The notes under the pieces are model-generated. The model saw nothing but the letters and a program-made list of their open reading frames with translations, did no database searches and had not been told where the DNA came from. Shown here piece after piece: positions 22,376-35,058 of a stretch of DNA of 64,000 nt. A program made the translations under genes and the position numbers. Source of the stretch: Tausonia pullulans (lineage: Eukaryota; Basidiomycota; Tremellomycetes; Cystofilobasidiales; Mrakiaceae). The stretch lies in contig OX637621.1 of NCBI GenBank assembly GCA_951802195.1, positions 434,001 through 498,000 on the forward strand, given 5' to 3'. Within the stretch, counting starts at the first letter, position 1; the number at the start of each line of letters is the position of its first letter.

Positions 22376-25147
22376 TCAGAAGAGCAGCACGCAGCAGTCA
22401 GCGAACGACTCGCAGCGAGAGAGACGGAGAACGCCCACGCACCACCGTTCCGAACGCTGCGAGGACGGGTAGTACGTCGACCATTCAAATGAGTTGCCCA
22501 GAAAGCTCCCCGGGTTGAAGACGTGGCACCCCTCGTATGTAAGCTCGTACCGCTCGTATTTATCCGCGAGGACGAGCTGAAGCAAGAGCGAGATGTGGGT
22601 GGCTGTCAGTTGAGAGACGGACGGGCGACGAAAGACACCCGCCCACGACACTCACAGCTGAGGGCATAGGGTAGAGGCGCAGGGCGTGGTCAAAGTCCCA
22701 GAGCGTCGGTCGAACTGAGAGCGTGAGCGGTGAGAGGTGGCATTGGTCGAGGATCGTCTGCACCAGCTGGCGTTGCGGCAGGAAAGGAGGGGTTGCATCA
22801 GTGGCGATCGGAGCCGGCTCTGTTTGTTCGAATGGCTCACGTATTTCTTTAGGTTCTCATTCTCGGCCGCGCCCTCCTTGACGCCGAGGGGGATCAAGTT
22901 TCGGAGCATCCGACCCATGAGGTCCTCCCGGAAGATGACGATGTCCTGACCAAAGTACTTGATCCGACAGGGGTTGCTCACAAAGTGCGCCTTGGGTACC
23001 CGCTGCTGAAGCTTGGCGACGAACGAGGCCGGGATCCGAGGTCGAGGGAGTGTCGTTGAGCTCCAGGGATCGTTGGGTCCCGGGACAAAAATGAAGTGGG
23101 CAGATTGGATGAGTGAGGGAAACTTGGTGAGGAGGTTGCCAAGAACGGTGAAGGATTCTGGTGGCAAAAGCGAAGCATAAGCGTGAGGATGTATGTGGGA
23201 AAGTATTTCTATCTGATCTACCTGTGTACTTGGCGAGGCCTGCTGCTCCGCCAACAGTGCATGGAATCGAGGAAAAGTTGCCGCAGAGGACAAAGGCGAG
23301 CGGTCGGAAGCTCGAATCGGCGTAGACCTCGAGCATGCGCTCAAGGTTGCGGAACGTCTTCGGGTGGTCGAGGAAGAGATCGGAGAGAATGACGAAAGAG
23401 ACATGGGCGTGCGCCTCGATGATGGGCTCAAACTTCTCCTGTGAGGTGGGCGATGTCTCGGGCATTAGTACAGCTCCGACAGAGACCAAAAAAAAAGGGA
23501 AAAGGGCGGGGGGGGGACACTAACCTCGTCCTTGAGCGAGGTTGCTCCAACGCCCAAAAAGTCGACGTGGCCGTACAGCGAGCTGGAAAAGGGCAGGGAC
23601 ATCAGCGAGTGGGCAAGCGGGCAAGGGCGACAGCGATGATCACCGTGCGACGCTCCGCTTCTCGCTCGGAGGGTGGCCCATCTCGATGACGCGCATGATC
23701 TCCTCATCCGTGTATTCTCCCTCTATTAGCACGAGGCATCCCTCGGTAAAGAGCCCCTCGCCAGGCGTCTGGGAACCGCTGCCAAGTCAGCTCGGGACCC
23801 CGTTCAAGCGTTTGTTTAGGACTCACTGCTTCCTCCATGTCCAATACCACCCGCCCGTCCCCATCTTCAAGACAGAGCTCTCCCGTTGCCATTCGTCCGA
23901 GCATTCCAAACAGTAAAAAGCGCTGGTTTGGTCGACCCAGCAGGTTCTTGATGGAAGTGAGCTGAGGAAAAGCCGCCGTGCGATTATCAGGACTTGGCCT
24001 TTAGGCTACCCGACAAAGGAGAGTGCCGAACCTTGAGATACTCATCTCGGTCCCTGCCTCCAAGTACTGGTGGAGTAAAGTGTTCTGATCTCAAAATGAT
24101 CTGGGCGAGAGCGCACGTCAGATTTATGACGACGAACAGACGTCGGCGTGGCGAAATGTTTGGCTCACCTGTCGCACAAGCGCGCATCGTTCCCGCAAAA
24201 AGTTGGCTCGGACAGCAGGGGTTGCCGCTATAGACGGCTTGTGTGGTGAGCTAAGGGCATCAGGGTACATGAGTGAGCTGTCGTGTAACCTGACCTAAAG
24301 CGTCGCCGACCACTAACATGGTCCAAGATCCCCGGACGCTGTCGAATCGGAGGCCAGGCATGTTGAAGCTGTCGACGACGTGGAAGTGGTTTTCGATGTT
24401 GACCTGATCTGAGCTTTCAGCCAGCCTGAGGGAGAGTCAGGCGAAGTATCAGCTGTTGATGGACCAATCGATGAACCCTCCAACAAAGGTGCGGCGTCCA
24501 CTACGAACGGGTCGTTCTCCTCCGACAACTCGGTCTGATCGCGTCAGAACACGATAATTCAGCAGGTGCATCTGGAATAGGCTGTGACAGAAGGCTGGCC
24601 TTCAACTGGAGAGCTTGGTACGCTCGCTCGATCCCACGCATCGAGACGAGTGCCGACGCCGACTCTGTAAGGTGCGACGCGTTTTCCGGGACGCGTCGTC
24701 AGTTGGAGGCAAGAAGCGCACGGCGTGCGAGCCGCAAAGTGAACTCTCACTACTGACCATCTCCTCGCATATACTCCCGGGCGAGATGGTCGCATGAGCT
24801 GACCCACTGGTCCGGCTCGACCTCGTGCTGTGTGGTCCGGAGAGGCGATCGACGCATCGAATGAGAAAGGACTCATTCTATCTCTCTGGCCCCTCATGGA
24901 CATCAACGCCGGTGGCTGAGACTGACCTCAACCAGAATTCTCTCAACAAAGGCAAAGACGGGTTCTGGGAGGGTGAGAACGTGCTTGATTGTGAAGACCT
25001 AACAGACGCGTCGAGGGGAGGGGACGCGGCAGAGCCTTATAGGACAGTGAGCCAGCAGCTCCCACAGACTCCCGCGATCAACGAAGGTGGTATCCGGACC
25101 TTGTATATGACGCGCTTCATCTCGGACGACCCCTGTCGCGCGGCCAT
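22376..25147 (-). CDS. DPB2: DNA polymerase epsilon subunit B (DPB2/POLE2)
   Basis: Second-largest subunit of the leading-strand polymerase, needed for CMG helicase assembly. N-terminal helical domain: [16 protein letters not shown] spliced in phase to [20 protein letters not shown]. The middle exons carry [32 protein letters not shown]-type text and LLGRPNQ...[15 protein letters not shown]. The calcineurin-like (inactive phosphodiesterase) domain follows: [102 protein letters not shown], and [19 protein letters not shown] near the C-terminus. About ten exons on the minus strand. The tail after [11 protein letters not shown] is longer than in most homologues and Cys-rich (stop at 22376), so the exact end is less sure. 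Confidence 0.9.
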
Positions 25148-25667
25148 GGCTGGGAAGGGATGAGGGAGGATGGTGGATGAAAGAGAGTCGGCGTCGCGTC
25201 GGTCAACACGTCGTCCGTCGCCAAAGTTCTTTCCAACCAGATCGGACCACCATAGGTCGAGTGCACTTAACAATTTGGTACCTTCTACTCTGCCGTTGAA
25301 GGTCGTTGACAGGACGGCTTTTGCTATAACGACCCAGACAATGTTCGGAAAGAGGGATCGCATAGGTCGCCGAAGCAGAGAGTACAAAGGGTGAGCCATG
25401 GGGGGAGAGGGTGACTTCGCGCTTCTATCTAGTGTGCTCGGGACAGGACCTCCCCTCTATTAGAGGCGGACAGAAAGACTACTACAGACGGGACCTATCA
25501 AGCGAAGCACAGAGGAAAAACGATGCATGGAGAGTTAAGAAAAGGAGAATGAGGACGTCGATAGCCTGGACGGCGACGAATAGGACGGGGAAAATGACGG
25601 ATATGGATACGAAGGATGCGAATAGGGGAGGGGAGAAGAGAGGAAAAGGGAAAGGTGGGCAATCCGT
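25148..25667. promoter_or_regulatory. DPB2 promoter / PMA1 3' UTR
   Basis: About 520 bases between tandem minus-strand genes. The plus strand near 25500-25660 is A/G-rich, so the PMA1 3' UTR is C/T-rich. No coding support. Confidence 0.4.
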
Positions 25668-28600
25668 TTACTGGGGGCGCGAAGGGTTACGAGCAAGAGT
25701 GGCGCCCGCCTGGCCGGCCTGAGCAGCACCGAAACGCTTCTGCTCCTCGGCGGACATCGAGACCTTGCCAGCCCCAAGACCGACGCGGCGCTTGGCGTTG
25801 TTGAGGAACGAGGTACGGTTGCTGGAAGGAGAAAAGAAGGTCAGCCAGGACAGCGGATAAAGCATGGACGAAGGAGAGTAGAACGAACGAGTAGAGCGAC
25901 TCGTGGCGAGAGACGGTGCGGGTCATGGGGGCTCCTCCACCCTCAACACCGGTCTCGGGGATCTTCTTGGCAGCGCGCTCGCGGAGGTACCTGAGAGGGA
26001 AGGGGTGGAGGGAGCGATGGTCAGCGACAAGTCGCAAAAGCTAAGGAAAAAGAGAGATACACACTTGATGACGGTGTACTTCATCGCGAACTTGACGAGG
26101 TCCATGGGGAAGTACCAGACAATGTTCCAGACCCAGACGATTCCGATCCAGCCGCCCGAGATGCCCTGGACGTTGGTGAAGCCCCAGTCTCCGAACGCGG
26201 CGATAATAGAGGCGACGAGCTGAGCGAGACAGAAGGCGAGCATGAGGGCGACCGAAGGCCTCTCCGTGAAGGAGAATCCGTGCGAACGCGTGACGAAGAT
26301 AAGCGCCTGCGAGATGATGGCGACCTGGAGGTAGATGACCATGTGGGCCTTCTTCGAGTTGTTGGCCTGCTTGATCGGCTCAACATTGAAGCGGTCCTCA
26401 AAGAAGGAGGTGTCCTCCATGACAAGGAAAAGGATGACGGTCGAGAGAGTGAGGTAGAGACCGTAGGCAACGGCGTACGAGAAGATCTCAGCAAGGTCCC
26501 AGTGGTCCGGGGTCATCGACGGGAGGACGCGGTCGAGGGAGAGGGTCATGATGGTTCCGTCGTTGAGGATAGCGATGATCAGGACCATGAACGGCGGGAA
26601 GTTGAACTTCCAGGCGAACGCGAGGATCGAGAACGAAACGACGATACGGATGGTGACGGCGCAGGCGTAGATGGCGTAGTTGCGCATGCGCTGGAAGATA
26701 ACACGGGATCCGCGAATGGCGTGGACAATGGTCGAAAGTCCGGGCTCGGTAAGGACGATATCGGCGGCTCCACGGGCAGCGTCGGTGGCTCCCTCGACGG
26801 CAATTCCAACGTTGGCGCGGGAAAGGGCGGGGGCGTCGTTGGCTCCGTCACCGGTCATGGCGCAGAGGTGGCCGAGACCCTGGATGCGCTTGACAATGTC
26901 GAACTTGTGCTCGGGGAAGACACCGGCTGTGAAGAGGCCAAGGGTATCGTCAGCGAGGTAGGGAATTAGAACGAGAGGCGATGTCGCCACTCACCGAATC
27001 CATCGGCGTCCATGATAATCTCCTCGAGGGTAGCGTACTTGCCACCAGGGGGGGGTCCATCCTGAATGATCTTGGCAGGGTACATGTGGTCTCCGAGTCC
27101 AAGACGACGACCGGTCTCCTTGGCAATGGCGAGCTGGTCACCGGTAACCATCTTGACCTTGACACCAAGGGCCTGGGCATCGTCGATGGTCTGCTTAGTG
27201 TCGTCACGAGGGGGGTCGAAGATGGCGAGAAGACCGATGAGCTCGAAGCCAGTTCCGGGGGCGTTCTTCTCCTGCGAGTTGCCAACAACCTCCTCGAAGG
27301 CGACAGCGAGAGCACGGAGACCACGGCGGGCGAACTCCTCGACGTCCTTCTCAAGCTGGTCCTCCATCTCCGAGGTCTTGTTGCGAGTGCAGACTGGGAG
27401 AGAAGCAGTCAGCGATGGAGCTCACGATGTCAAAGACAGGAATGGGCACGCCCGACTCACTGTCGATGATGATTCCAGTCATTCCCTTGGTGACACGCTT
27501 GACAGCTCCAGTGGACTCCTCGATGTAGGTGGACTCGGTACGCTTGTCGACAGGGTTGAAGGGCTTGAAGTCGATGAGCTTGACACCGCGGCGAGCGTTC
27601 TCGGGTCCACCAGCGCAGTTGACAACGCAGCCGTCGATGGCGTCCATGTTCTCGGTACGGGAGGCGTAGGCCGCAAGGGTCATGACCTCAACGGGGTCGA
27701 ACGATGAGTAGCGCTTGACCTCGTCCATGTCAATAGTGAGCTTGTTGGTCGTGAGCGTTCCAGTCTTGTCCGAGCAAAGAATGGTCACACCAGCGAGCTC
27801 CTCGATGGCGGTAATACGGGTGACGATGGCCTTGTGCTTGGCGAGCTGCTGGGCACCAACGGCCATGGTGACCGAGAGGACAGTAGGCATGGCAATGGGG
27901 ATTCCACCAATGAGCAAGACAAGGATGTTGTCGAGTCCGTCGCGGTACGAGTAGCGGAAGTCGGCGTAAAGGATGAGGATCTCAAGGAGGACGAAGATAC
28001 CTAGGGAAGAGAGGGGGCGGAGATGAGCACAAGAGGGCAGAGCCAAGGCGAGCAGGTATGAACCCACCGATGGAGACCATGCAGAAGAGACCGATGCGAG
28101 CAAGGACGGCCTGGAGGTGACCAGTCGAGTCGTTGTCCTCGCCGACGAGGGTGGCGGCACGTCCGAAGAAGGTGTTAGGTCCAGTCGAGATGACGATTCC
28201 CTCAGCCTCTCCCTGCTTGCAGGTCGAGCCGGAGAAGGCCTCGTCACCGAGCTTCTTGCCAACAGGGAGCGACTCTCCGGTGAGCGCGGCCTGGTCCATG
28301 GAAACCTCGATGGCCTCGGTAAGACGGCAGTCGGAAGGGCAGACGTCACCGTGCTTGAACGAGATAAGGTCTCCAGGGACGAGGTCGGCAGACTAAAGCG
28401 GAGATGGGGCGACTTGGCGTCAGCACATCGCTGCTACTTCGGGCGTCGACGGACGGAGCTAAACCCAGTGGGGCTACGCACGTCAATCTCAAGCCAGGCA
28501 CCGTCACGCTTGGCCTTGGCACGGGGGGCGAGGGAGTCCATAAGAGCCTTGACGGCGTTACCGGCGTTCCTCTCCTCGACGAAACCGATGGTGGAGTTAA

Positions 28601-29813
28601 TCTGCGAAGGAGGGGAATGATGCACAATGTGAGACCATGGACGGGAACAGGCAGCGAGGCACAAGACAGCAGAGACGGAAGCAATGCCAGGCCTCAGGCG
28701 TGGGCGCGGCGCAAGGCAAGCGCAGCAGGCCGCCGAGATGAGCAGGCGGTGACAATCGAAGCAGGCTGCCGTCCCCGCACTGGCCCACCACGCCACGCCC
28801 AGGCACACCCAAGAATGGGCGGCCGCTGAGAGGCCGCTCCAGAGAGTCCACTACGTACGAGGAGGAGAAGGACAATTCCGACGAAGTCCTGCCAGTCAGG
28901 GGGCTTGCCTCCTCCGTTGGAGAGGGCGATGGCAACGAGGGCGGCTCCCTCCATGACCCACGAAAGGGGGTTCCACATGAAGGAGAGGAACTGGAGGAAG
29001 GCGTTCTCCTTCCTCTCGACGAGCTTGTTGGGCCCGAAGATGCCGATACGGCGCTCAGCCTCGGCAGAGGTGAGACCGTTCTCGTCGCACCTGCAGCAAA
29101 TGAAGGAAGAGGCGAGCAGGGGAGGGAGGAGGGAAATGAAAAAGGAAAGGAAGAGGGAGAGTAATTGCCAAGATTTCAGACGTCAACGAGAGTACGTTAT
29201 CTCTGGGCGCGCCACTGAAAGCGAGTGAAACGCACTGGAGGAGCTGGAGGACCTCCTCCATGACGACATGCTCGATGTCGACCTTGTCCTTGTCGTAGAG
29301 GTCCTCGGCAGTGAAGTTGATCTAAAATGCATCGGTGAAGAGATGGCGAGAGGGAGAGGAAGAGCGAAAAAGAACGACTTCAGCTCACTGACGCGCGCCA
29401 TTTGAATGGGAAGAAAAAGAGGCAGGCCCCGAAAACATACAGTGTTGAGGTCGACACGGGCGTGCTGATCACCCTCGGACTTGTGCTCCATGTCCTTGTA
29501 CTCGCGCTTCTTCTTCTCCTCGATGGCGGCAGGCGCAACGGCCTCCTCGGCGGGGGCTACATGGGTGGAGAGAAGACGAGAAAGCGAGATGTGCAGGAAG
29601 AGAAGAGAGGGGACGAGCGAGGTTCAGAGCAGCCGCAAAAAGGGAACGCCGCCGAAAATAGATAGACGTGTCCAGAGAAGACGAGAGGAGAAAGCCGTCA
29701 GCTAATCTGTGGCATTCCTATGATGATGAAGACAGCAGCAAGGCTAGCAGCTGCCACAGCTGGAGAAGTGAGCACGCACGAGGGGTGGCCTCAACGGTGT
29801 GCTTCTCGTCCAT
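25668..29813 (-). CDS. PMA1: Plasma-membrane H+-ATPase (P3A-type)
   Basis: Electrogenic proton pump that energises nutrient uptake. About ten exons on the minus strand. Start [12 protein letters not shown], an Ala/Glu/Lys-rich cytosolic tail, then the N-terminal domain ([43 protein letters not shown]). TM1-2 follow [19 protein letters not shown]. The actuator has [13 protein letters not shown] and [12 protein letters not shown]. The phosphorylation site is [20 protein letters not shown] (Asp of DKTGT); the nucleotide domain has [24 protein letters not shown] and [19 protein letters not shown]; the hinge is [22 protein letters not shown]5-10 include [17 protein letters not shown]. The R-domain has [19 protein letters not shown] and ends ARNPSRPQ. 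All catalytic motifs are intact; the Ser/Thr-rich tail suits control by phosphorylation. Confidence 0.97.
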
Positions 29814-32800
29814 GATGGTTTGTTGTTAGGAAAGGGGGGAAGGGTTGGGGGGCTGGTTGCAACGAGGTCGCGGCGGAGAGACTGTCGGCCCTAGAAGGCG
29901 ACTCTGTCGAGCAGGAGGGGAGGGGGTTGCTGAGGCTTGAGGCCAGCCGAGGTCTTGACGGAGGGGAGAGGACGAGAGAACCGAGGATGAAGTTGGAAGG
30001 GAGACGAGGTTGCAGGGTGAGGACTCGCTTTTGGGTCGTCGGTCGCCCGGTTGCCTCGCCGCCGTCTCAGGTTCCCCGCAAAAGCCAGGCCGACGCCGAA
30101 GAGAGGAGGGGTGAGAACGGCAGCCCCTGCTGTCTGCTGCTCTTTCCGGCGGCGGCGGCAGCCCTCGCCGAACGAAGACCCCCGCCCTCCCTCCGCCGGT
30201 CTCGGAGAGGGCGGCGAGCGGTCATCAGCTTCTTCCCTTTCCCCGCAGAATTCGGCCGGATTGAGGGCCCCCGCCGGCGGGAAAAGACGAACCGGCGACC
30301 AGAGGAAGGGCCGCAGGCAGGCAGCGCTCGATTTGGCTCTCTCCCATCCCTATCTCCGCTGCCGTTTTCTCTTCATTGAGAACGAAAGAACGAGGTTGAG
30401 GGGACTCCGGGGGGCTCTCTTCTGGGGAGCGACGTCACCTCCGGATCGATTATCTATCTCGCTCCGTCAGCCCGGCATGGTTGTTCTGCATGGCCGGAAT
30501 TTGCTGCTACTCTGGGTTGCTCGTCAGCTCCTTCTGCTCCCTCCCATTGCCTACGGTCATTGTACTTTTAAGTTGCAGGTGATTCGATCATTAGAATACA
30601 AAAAAAAACTCGCAGCAGGGTGCCGTTTCTCCCTTCTCGGCCGACGACCATGTTTTACGCCACCTCACCTCACTTGTCCTCATTCGCTCGGCTCCGACGT
30701 CATAGAATATCCTTACGGGAGCGAGCGTAGCAACGACCATCTGACGACGCTGTGCCTGCCACTTTCCACACCCGATTGGCCCACCTCCCCTGTTGTCTCT
30801 TCTCCCTCCTCTTTTCTCTCTATCCATCCAAGACGGCTATCGCGAGTCCGGTACGGAGACGACATGTATCCGGCCAGGTGATGCGGGGAGAGAATTGCTC
30901 GACGGCACGGAGGTCCAGAGAGAGCGGAGAGAGATCATTTGCAGTGGAGATAGAGGTACGGGCAAGGCTCACCGTCTGATACATGCCACATGCCTGCCAC
31001 AACAGCATGTCCATCGTCTAATTTCGCGCATTGTATATATCCTAATGCTCTAAGCGATTGACCAGTTTGGCCCGCGGGCATGTTGCCGTCTCATATGGCA
31101 TGGCATCCAGTGATCCCGTAATATCCTTCTCCCTCGTCGACCCCTCTGGAAAAGAGTTACCAGGACATGCATAAACACACCAGTGGACTAGTCAAGGTAG
31201 TGAATGCCCCGCGCAATCCGTTGCGGCCGACGATATTCAAGCAAGAGATGACCACACATTGCTAAGAGGGAAAACGTTAGCTGCGATGCGGTGACGACCT
31301 CTTTCAAGCGTTCTAGTGCCCCGTTTAAACTTCTGTACCACTTCTCTTACCGTCAGCTCGCATGCGTATACGGCGGCACGAGAGTATTCCGGCTTGCCAT
31401 GCCGAGACCCTGTCTTTGTTCAGCGCTATTCTGGGGAGAGAGGAGAAGAGGGCCGTTTGTCTTTTTGTCGTCTAGTCTCTCGTGGCAGGGCTGATTCATA
31501 CAAAAAACGTCGTCGCTCGCTCTCTCAGTCAGCAAGCAAGCGTCCTCTCAAATTCGCAGGTATCTCCGCTCAGCTCTTCTGCGTCTCGGCGAGACGCCCC
31601 TCTCGGCTCGGCGTCGTGCGAATCTTGCCGCCCAGTGTGCGTCTTGCCTCTGCCTCAGACCTTGCTCAGGCTCGCCGTTCTCGGCCGATGTCGCCGTCTT
31701 TTCTGCGCCGTTGCCCTCTGCCACTAAGAGAAGGCGTAATGCTCCTTTATAAGGAAGCGATTCCTCGACAAGATTTCGTCATTTGGGCCACATGACCGTC
31801 CGACGACGTTGACAATCTGGCCAAGAGAAGATACTGCATGAACAGACATACATGATGACAAAAGCTTCTTTCTCATCTCAGATTGGCCTTCTCGCTCAGA
31901 TCCGCTGGGGACCGAGGAGAGCCCAACCGACCCTTTGCCCGCCTTCTCTTCCCAGGAAGGGACTCCTGCTCATGCGACCGTTCGTGCCAAGAATTCCCAG
32001 TCTCCTCCAAGGCTGCTGCCATCCGACGGATCGAGGAGATCGCCGCCGACTCCTCGCGCCTCTCATCGAGGGTGCTCTCTCCCACCTGGTCAGTATACAT
32101 CATTTCGCACGACCCTTAGCTTGTGATCAACCATTCCTTAGAAGCGTCAAACCAACTGACGTTTGGCTCCGGAAAGAGATAGCGCGTGCGAGAGTCACCG
32201 ATGAGCTTGGGTGTCTCTTCTAACGTCTTTGCCATCCAGGTGCAACATGGACGGTTCATCCTCAGCCCTCGCTCTCGTGGCGAACAGAGCGTCCCTTCGC
32301 TGAAACTTCGCGCGTTGCCCTGTGTCGGCTGGTTGTAAGGGTGATGAAGATAGGAGAGGGCGAGGAGCGCTAGGTTACAACACCGCGTGAGAAGGGCGGG
32401 GCGGGGCGCTCGTTCCCTTCTCGTTCTCCTTGCAGAAGTACCCCTGACTTCACTTTCGGCCCGCTGGCCTGTGCTCCTTCGCCTCTTCCAACACGAGAAA
32501 GACCCCTGTAACAGCAGGGAGCGGGTGTGCTCCTTTCCCGGACCTCCTGCTCAACCCTCACCTTCTTCGCTCTCGCCCAGCGACTGCTTCTCCCTTTTAT
32601 TGTCTTTCTCGTTCCGGCCAGCCTCCGATCCTCCTACCACACGCTCCTTTCAAGTACGCATCGTTCTCGGCCCGCCAACCTCTAGGCATCTAGTCCTCAA
32701 TCAGCGCGAACCAGCTACTCTCCCCCTTCTTTGGGCTGGTCCAGAATTCCCCCTCTCAACCGCCGCCTTCTCCCCCCTCTTCCCTGCCTCTTAGCCTCCC

Positions 32801-32838
32801 TTTCGCCAACCTCCCTCCCCTGCCTCACTATCGCCACG
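29814..32838. promoter_or_regulatory. 3-kb divergent intergenic region (PMA1 / unidentified membrane protein)
   Basis: Longest intergenic stretch next to a highly expressed gene here. The first 0.6 kb is the PMA1 leader and promoter, purine-rich on the plus strand. 31000-31350 is AT-richer, with short TATA-like patches (tgtatatatcct near 31034). 32440-32838 is a strongly pyrimidine-rich leader before the plus-strand gene. Frames up to 276 codons (30051-30881) are Arg/Pro/Ser-rich with no domain. Nothing else was recognised. Confidence 0.45.
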
Positions 32839-34570
32839 ATGCCCGTCCCACAATCTACCTCGAGTCCTCGTTCGGGCTCGCCCGCCTCTCGTCCCACAGT
32901 CGAATCCCCTACATCCTCCCGCGCCTACGGCTCGGACGTCGAAGAACAGCGGCGGATCGCGGGCGTCCAGCGGCAGCTCGACACGCAGCGCGACCAGTAC
33001 GCCGAGTTTGGCGGGGACATGAACAAGGGCAGGGACGGCGACCGCGAGAGGGAAAACACGTGAGTCGTCGTTGTGTTGATGGGGGTGTTCCGATGAGACG
33101 AATTGTCGGGCGCCCCGCTCACTCGTCGGAGATGGGCGCGCGCGCGGTTCGCTGACTTCTTCCTTCTTCCTCTTGTCCCCGTGGCTGGACTGCGCCGCCC
33201 GCTATCTCTTCAATCCTTTCCTCGTTCTTTTAATAAAATACACCTCCCAATCGCCAGCTATGACTCGTACTTCCCGGCCGTTGGCGAACCTTCGGACGGC
33301 GGATTCGCTTCAATGCTCCAGGCTGGAGGAGGACCGGACTCGGACGACGAGGACGACGACTTCCGGCCCAAAAACGTCAACCCTCAGACTGGCATGCGTC
33401 TTCCTACGCCATCCGGCCAGGCTGGCATCAAGGCGCCTCCGCCCATCTACGCCGCCGCTGGAGGATCCGTCCCTGGGAGCCCCCGCGAGCGTGTCGACTC
33501 GTCGGCCACCCAGTACACGCCTATGTCGGAGCGCGAGCGCCGGAGCTCCCTCCGGGCGCAGGCTCAGTCGTCACAACAGCAGCAGCTCGTCCAGAACCCT
33601 TTCGCGACCCCTCCGAACCAGCAACTCCAGGCTCGCGGTCAGCCCCAGCTCGCCATCCAGACCCAGGACCTGGCTCGGCCGGCGCCAGCGTTCGCCTCAC
33701 CCTTCAGCGCGGCCCCTCCTTCACCTGCGCTCGCTTGGGCGCCAGACGAGAAGAAGATGTATGGTGATGACAGGCGGGCCAAGCTCGAGGAAAAGGTCCT
33801 CATTCGCGGTCGGGACAGGGGAGAGGACAGGTCTTCGTGAGTCGAGTTTCTTCATCCATCTCATCCGCCTCTCCGCCGCTCCCGTCGCTGAAAATACTCG
33901 ACCCGACAGCAAATTCTGGAACCGTTTCTCAGTCGTTGTTCACGCAAATGAGCGGGCCAAGCCTCAGGATAAGGCATACCTCAAGAAGGAGAGCTCCCGC
34001 ACGGCGCGCTTTAAGATGATCGGTTGGATCTCCGGCATCTTCAGTGCGTTCCTTCCCAATTCTCCATGCTCTTGATTTCATACGGCTAATTTGATTTATT
34101 TGCACAAATCGAGTCATCCTTTGCATCGCCGCTGCCCTCGTAGCCTATTTCCTCCTCCGGGACAAGAACGCCTCCCCCGATACGGGAAACCGCTCTGGTA
34201 TTTTTCAGGCTACGTCCACCAACGACGACGCGATCAACGCGCCCGCCGTCACCACCGCTCCCGTCAAAAGCACTTCTGTTGCCCGATCCTCGTCCTCTGT
34301 CGCCAGAGCAGCATCGGTGAGTGCCCCTTCCCCGAGCTCACATGCGAGATGCGACTGACCCGGTTTCCGCCCTGCCTGAGCACACAGACTAATGCTGTTA
34401 AGCGACAAGTATTTAACGATCCGGACGCGCTCCACATTTTCTGGGGGCCGGACCTCGCCCATCTGACGGATCCAAATGCTGCCGAGGGCCTCCATGCGCG
34501 CATCGTTGCCTCAACCTCCGAGGACGATGGTAAACGTCGGCTCGCCCGCGACATTGATGAGCTCGAATAG
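32839..34570 (+). CDS. Unidentified single-pass membrane protein with long disordered N-terminus
   Basis: I do not recognise the family. Exons 32839-33059, 33258-33836, about 33913-34043, about 34113-34318 and about 34388-34570, with consistent phases. The N-terminal 270 residues are Ser/Pro/Gln-rich with an acidic patch (DSDDEDDDFRPK), a QNPFATPP segment (an NPF motif, a known ligand of EH domains) and many Ser/Thr-Pro sites. A conserved-looking block FWNRFSVVVHANERAKPQDK then KESSRTARF leads into one hydrophobic helix, MIGWISGIFIILCIAAALVA + YFLL, near residue 320. After an Ala/Thr/Ser linker comes a well-formed C-terminal segment (NDPDALHIFWGPDLAHLTDP, then RRLARDIDELE). The pattern suggests a tail-facing-lumen single-pass protein. 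Function unknown. Confidence 0.75.
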
Positions 34571-35058
34571 ACAGCACTTTCCTGAATTGTTCCTTTTCTA
34601 ATCTCTTTCTTCTCACCCCTTGTTATTAATTCTGCCTTGCTTCTCTTTGTCTCCCTAACCTCCTGTTTCACATACCCTTCTCTCCGATACCCTTCTCCTT
34701 CCTGCTTGATCTCGCCGCTGCTGCGCGTCTGTCATATACATCCTTCCACCTTGCATTTCCGTTCATTTTTTTGCCCCTCTGGCATCTTGCTCGCTCCTCT
34801 ATCTCTGCGCTCTCGTTCCCTCCTTCGCTCACTCGCATTCATTCTCGGTCTCTTGCACTACCCTTCTTGTCCCTGTGGCTTGTCGTCCCCGTCTAATTCT
34901 AAAATTCGCCGATGGCATGCTCTTTTCTTATCTATACTTAGGGCTCACAACTCTCAGGATAGGGCAAGCCATGCTCAAGTCTCTACGCAATCTTTGTCGC
35001 TGAAAGGGCGCGACGCTCCACCCAATCTACTGTTCATTTTACCTCTCTAGGCATTCCT
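34571..35058. other. Convergent 3' spacer
   Basis: About 490 bases between convergent genes, very rich in C and T on the plus strand (34600-34900), as expected for a long 3' UTR of the membrane-protein gene. No coding support. Confidence 0.45.

Noticed and set aside
26280-26969. 229-codon plus-strand frame rich in Asp, Val and Gly
   Set aside because: Antisense of PMA1 transmembrane exons.
30051-30881. 276-codon plus-strand frame between PMA1 and the membrane-protein gene
   Set aside because: Arg/Pro/Ser-rich start, no domain, no good splice partners, and partly complementary to the purine/pyrimidine-biased PMA1 leader.
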